A stretch of DNA of 64,000 nucleotides from CAVVPY01 sp963750295 (GTDB lineage: Bacteria > Actinomycetota > Actinomycetes > Mycobacteriales > Jatrophihabitantaceae), in the NCBI GenBank assembly GCA_963750295.1, contig CAVVPY010000005.1, positions 62,001 through 126,000 on the forward strand, in the 5' to 3' direction. The notes under the pieces were generated by a model, which had not been told where the DNA came from, searched no databases, and saw nothing but the letters and a program-made list of their open reading frames with translations. The translations under genes and the position numbers were made by a program. Each line of letters opens with the position of its first letter. The stretch's first letter is position 1. Positions 61,005 to 64,000 of this stretch are shown piece by piece.

Positions 61005-61584
61005 CCCGCCCGCCCCGAGCGGGGACCCCCCGTCGTCCACAGGGGGCGGTGGACAACCGCCGCCCATTGTGGACAACTCGGACGCCGGCGACCCGGTGCG
61101 TGCCGCGCTCGCCCGCGCCCAGGGCATCGTCCGCGGCATCGCGCGCCCGGCTCGAACCCGGCGGGCGCGGCCAGCCGACGCCGACCCGGCCGGCCGGGGC
61201 GGCTACTCCGGACCGGCACCGGACGACACCGATCCGCAACTGATCGGTTCGGTGTTGCGGGGCTTGACCGCCGACCGCGGCTGGGAGCGCCCGCTGGCCG
61301 AGGCCCGCGCGCTGGGCGACTGGGCGCGGATCGTCGGCCCCGATGTCGCCTCGCACTGCAGTCCGACGAGCCTGCGCGGCGGCGAGCTGCACATCGCCGC
61401 CGAGTCGACGGCCTGGGCCACCCAGCTGCGGTTGCTCTCGGCGACCCTGCTCGCGCGGATCGCGGCCGAACTCGGTCCGACGGTCGTCACCAAGGTCATC
61501 GTCACCGGCCCGGTCGGGCCGAGCTGGAAGCATGGCCGGTTCTCGGTGCGCGGAGCCCGCGGTCCGCGGGACACCTACGGCTGA
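60994..61584 (+). CDS. DUF721 (DciA-like) protein
   Basis: A 196-residue protein at the position of mycobacterial Rv0004. N-terminal 80 residues are Pro/Gly/Ser-rich and disordered. The conserved C-terminal domain reads LIGSVLRGLTADRGWERPLA, ARIVGPDVASHCSPTSLRGG then ELHIAAESTAWATQLRLLSA, and VTKVIVTGPVGPSWKHGRFS. DUF721/DciA proteins help load the replicative helicase in bacteria without DnaC; in actinobacteria the same role is reported for the mycobacterial member. Three DnaA-box-like sequences lie in the DNA of its 5' end. Confidence 0.87.
   Translation: MPADPPAPSGDPPSSTGGGGQPPPIVDNSDAGDPVRAALARAQGIVRGIARPARTRRARPADADPAGRGGYSGPAPDDTDPQLIGSVLRGLTADRGWERPLAEARALGDWARIVGPDVASHCSPTSLRGGELHIAAESTAWATQLRLLSATLLARIAAELGPTVVTKVIVTGPVGPSWKHGRFSVRGARGPRDTYG
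61033..61076. promoter_or_regulatory. Three DnaA-box-like sequences inside the DUF721 gene
   Basis: TCGTCCACA (61033-61041, 8 of 9), GGTGGACAA (61048-61056, 8 of 9 on the reverse strand) and a perfect TGTGGACAA (61068-61076, reverse strand) lie within 44 bases. They are in the low-complexity N-terminal coding region, where protein constraint is weak. Confidence 0.6.
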
Positions 61585-61895
61585 GCCGTATCGCTGATCG
61601 CGCCCGCACGTGGTGTCAACCCGTGCCGTATAGGTTCCCGCCTGCGGGGCACCTGGTTGTCTCAGTGGCGCGATCAGGCGCGTCAACAGCCGTTCGGGTC
61701 ACCCGCATGGGCTAGACTGGACCGGTAAGGCAGCGATCGTGAGACTGATCGAGACACGGGGTGGCGGTGCGTGTGTCCCACACGCCTCGTCCGCCCCTCG
61801 TTCGTGTCTGACACGTCCTCGCTGCCCACGAGTGCGCCCGGTTCAGGGCGTTTGTCCCGCCTCGCGGCGGTCGCAGCAACTGGAGAGGACGGCCC
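61585..61895. promoter_or_regulatory. DUF721-gyrB spacer (311 bases), probable gyrB promoter region
   Basis: No gene is seen. The spacer contains a short extended -10-like element GCTAGACT ending at 61718 and a relatively AT-richer stretch around 61720-61760. A 170-base leader would then precede gyrB, consistent with supercoiling-regulated gyrase promoters, but no -35 could be placed with confidence. GGAGAGGA lies about 8 bases before the gyrB start. Confidence 0.5.
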
Positions 61896-63881
61896 GTGCC
61901 GAGCAAGCAGAACGAGTACACCGGCAGTTCGATCACCGTTCTGGAAGGTCTCGAAGCGGTTCGCAAGCGTCCCAGCATGTACATCGGGTCCACCTCCGAA
62001 CGCGGCCTGCACCACCTGGTCTGGGAGGTCGTCGACAACTCCGTCGATGAAGCGCTGGGCGGGCACTGCGACCGGATCGAGGTGACCCTGCGCGCCGACG
62101 GCGGGATCCGGGTGGCTGACAACGGCCGCGGCATGCCGGTCGACATGCACCCCACGCAGAAAAAGCCGACGGTCGAAGTCATCCTCACCGTCCTGCACGC
62201 AGGCGGGAAGTTCGACGGCAAGGCCTACGCGGTCTCCGGCGGTCTGCACGGCGTCGGGGTCTCGGTCGTCAACGCGCTCAGCAGCCGGCTCGAGGTCGAG
62301 ATCGACCGCGACGGCTTCCACTGGAGCCAGCCCTACGTCGCGCAGAAGCCCGCCGGTCCGCTGGCCAAGGGTGAGAAGTCCACCAAGCACGGCACGCAGG
62401 TTACGTTCTGGGCCGACGAGACGATCTTCGAGACCACGACCTACAACTTCGAGACGATCAGCCGACGTCTGCAAGAGATGGCGTTCCTGAACCGCGGCCT
62501 GACGATCGTGCTCCGCGACGAGCGCGCCGAGAAGGTCGTCGACGAGGACGACGCCGAGTCGACACCGCAGGCGAGCAAGGCGCCGAAAGAAGTCACGTAC
62601 CACTACGCCGGCGGTATCGCCGACTTCGTCAAGCACCTCAACGCGACGAAGGCGCCGATCCACACCGTCCCGATCTATTTCACCGACGAGGACGTTGCCA
62701 ACTTGGCGTCTGTCGAGATCGCGATGCAGTGGAACGGCACTTACTCCGAGAGCGTCTACACCTTCGCCAACACGATCAACACGGTCGAGGGCGGAACCCA
62801 CGAAGAGGGCTTCCGCGCCGCGCTGACCAACGTGGTCAACCGGTGGGCGATCGACAAGAAGATCATCAAGAACACGGCAGAAGACCGCTTCAGCGGCGAC
62901 GACATTCGTGAAGGCCTTGCCGCGATCGTGTCGATCAAGCTCGGCGAGCCGCAGTTCGAGGGGCAGACGAAGGCCAAGCTCGGCAACTCGTCGGCAAAGA
63001 CGTTCGTGCAGCAGGTGTGCAACGAGAAGCTCAATGCCTGGTTCGAGCAGAACCCGTCCGACGCGAAGACCGTGGTCAACAAGATCTCGCAGGCGGCGCG
63101 GGCCCGGAAGGCCGCGCAACAGGCCCGCAAGCTGTCGCGCAAGAATGCGCTCGACACGTTCGGTATGCCGGGCAAGCTGGCCGACTGCCGCTCGACCGAT
63201 CCCGGCGAGAGCGAGCTCTACATCGTCGAGGGCGACTCGGCAGGCGGTTCGGCGAAGTCCTGCCGCGACTCGATGTTCCAGGCGATCCTGCCGATCCGCG
63301 GCAAGATCATCAACGTCGAGAAGTCGCGCATCGACCGGGTGTTGAAGAACAACGAGGTCCAGTCGCTGATCACCGCGCTGGGCACCGGCATCCACGACGA
63401 GTTCGACGTGACAAAACTGCGCTATCACAAGATCGTGCTGATGGCCGACGCCGACGTCGACGGCCAGCACATCACCACCTTGCTGCTGACGCTGCTGTTC
63501 CGGTTCATGCGTCCGCTGATCGAGGCCGGGCACGTCTACCTCGCCGCTCCGCCGCTGTACAAGATCAAGTGGAGCAAGGGCGACCCGAGCTACGTCTACT
63601 CCGACAAGGAGCGCGACGGCCTGGTCAAAGCCGGCCAGGAGACCGGCCGCCGGCTGGCGAAGGACGACCCGATCCAGCGGTACAAGGGTCTCGGCGAGAT
63701 GAACTCCAAGGAGCTGTGGGAGACCACGATGGACCCGTCGAACCGGATCCTGCGCCTGGTCACACTCGACGACGCCGCGACCGCGGATGAGCTGTTCAGC
63801 GTGCTGATGGGTGAGGACGTCGAGGCACGACGCTCGTTCATCATCCGCAATGCCAAGGATGTGCGGTTCCTTGACATCTGA
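61896..63881 (+). CDS. gyrB: DNA gyrase subunit B
   Basis: A 661-residue type II topoisomerase ATPase subunit. GHKL domain: LEAVRKRPSMYIGSTSERGL then HHLVWEVVDNSVDEAL, the ATP lid HAGGKFDGKAYAVSGGLHGV. The TOPRIM domain has LYIVEGDSAGGSAKSCRD and MADADVDGQHITTLLLTLLF. The C-terminal end reads IQRYKGLGEMNSKELWETTM and then NAKDVRFLDI. The alternative ParE identity is less likely given the gyrA that follows. It introduces negative supercoils with GyrA. GTG start MPSKQNEYTGS. Confidence 0.97.
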   Translation: MPSKQNEYTGSSITVLEGLEAVRKRPSMYIGSTSERGLHHLVWEVVDNSVDEALGGHCDRIEVTLRADGGIRVADNGRGMPVDMHPTQKKPTVEVILTVLHAGGKFDGKAYAVSGGLHGVGVSVVNALSSRLEVEIDRDGFHWSQPYVAQKPAGPLAKGEKSTKHGTQVTFWADETIFETTTYNFETISRRLQEMAFLNRGLTIVLRDERAEKVVDEDDAESTPQASKAPKEVTYHYAGGIADFVKHLNATKAPIHTVPIYFTDEDVANLASVEIAMQWNGTYSESVYTFANTINTVEGGTHEEGFRAALTNVVNRWAIDKKIIKNTAEDRFSGDDIREGLAAIVSIKLGEPQFEGQTKAKLGNSSAKTFVQQVCNEKLNAWFEQNPSDAKTVVNKISQAARARKAAQQARKLSRKNALDTFGMPGKLADCRSTDPGESELYIVEGDSAGGSAKSCRDSMFQAILPIRGKIINVEKSRIDRVLKNNEVQSLITALGTGIHDEFDVTKLRYHKIVLMADADVDGQHITTLLLTLLFRFMRPLIEAGHVYLAAPPLYKIKWSKGDPSYVYSDKERDGLVKAGQETGRRLAKDDPIQRYKGLGEMNSKELWETTMDPSNRILRLVTLDDAATADELFSVLMGEDVEARRSFIIRNAKDVRFLDI

Positions 63882-63970
63882 CGGTCAGGTTCCGGGGGCG
63901 GCGTCCAGGTCAACGGTGGCTCTGGGGCAGATGACGACGCAACGAGCACGATCGAGAGTGGGACTGACGC

Positions 63971-64000
63971 ATGACTGACATCACCGAGCCGCCGCAGTAC
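63971..64000 (+). CDS. gyrA: DNA gyrase subunit A, first codons only
   Basis: Ten codons MTDITEPPQY remain before the window ends. The start resembles actinobacterial GyrA N-termini (MTDT..PP), and position 89 bases after gyrB is where gyrA is expected. No catalytic part is visible, so the call rests mainly on synteny. Confidence 0.75.
   Translation, partial: MTDITEPPQY

Noticed and set aside
61585..61895. Short open frames between DUF721 and gyrB
   Set aside because: They overlap each other, lack ribosome sites and extend into gyrB out of phase.

Overview
The window is 64 kb of chromosome from a high-GC actinobacterium. It carries the replication origin and the genes on both sides of it. 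Evidence for this is GC-rich third codon positions, many GTG starts, mycolic-type oxidation genes, a PadR/inositol-phosphate-synthase pair, CwlM, and the order parB-parA-rsmG-jag-yidC-yidD-rnpA-rpmH / dnaA-dnaN-recF-DUF721-gyrB-gyrA. Genus cannot be read from the sequence. Gene content suits a soil or plant-associated non-mycobacterial actinomycete, possibly Frankiales-like, but that is inference.

Layout. 0-2.3 kb: end of a lipoprotein gene, an ABC-2 exporter pair and its divergent TetR regulator. 2.4-8.5 kb: an accessory block of exported or surface-type proteins: an Asp-box (sialidase-like) protein, a Tat-exported small protein and a cytoplasmic relative of it, a GNAT enzyme, three tandem tail-collar (MdpB-like) paralogues, and a delta-60-repeat/IPT protein. 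8.6-12.2 kb: cyclopropane-fatty-acid synthase, a molybdopterin oxidoreductase and tRNA-Gly(CCC). 12.4-21.2 kb: small secreted proteins, a NarL-type two-component system, an exported peptidase-like hydrolase, a PEP-mutase-family enzyme, a nucleoside-phosphorylase-like protein, a haloalkane dehalogenase and a beta-carbonic anhydrase.

21.3-36.5 kb: lipid and ketone metabolism plus ilvE, mmuM, a MaoC/FabG4/FadA2/FadE5 set, padR and ino1. Nearly every gene in this stretch is broken by single-base shifts, usually one extra base, while the protein on either side of each shift stays conserved. Only one clear shift (in jag) is seen outside it, so it is best read as a stretch of poor consensus sequence rather than mass gene decay. 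The regulatory palindromes in it are intact.

36.7-49.4 kb: housekeeping genes near the origin: YqgE, an MFS permease, CCA-adding enzyme, Nudix, DUF6049, MurJ, TrxB, TrxA and CwlM. Both trx genes have exact GGAAT-N18-GTT promoters of the SigR/SigH oxidative-stress type. 49.4-64 kb: nitroreductase, ParB and ParA with two perfect parS sites inside parA, RsmG, Jag, YidC, YidD, RnpA, RpmH, then the dnaA-dnaN interval with DnaA-box-like repeats (oriC), RecF, DUF721, GyrB and the first codons of GyrA.

No CRISPR array, insertion sequence or complete prophage was seen. The least explained part is the 3.9-8.5 kb cassette of tail-collar paralogues, two DUF6916-like proteins and the delta-60/IPT protein.
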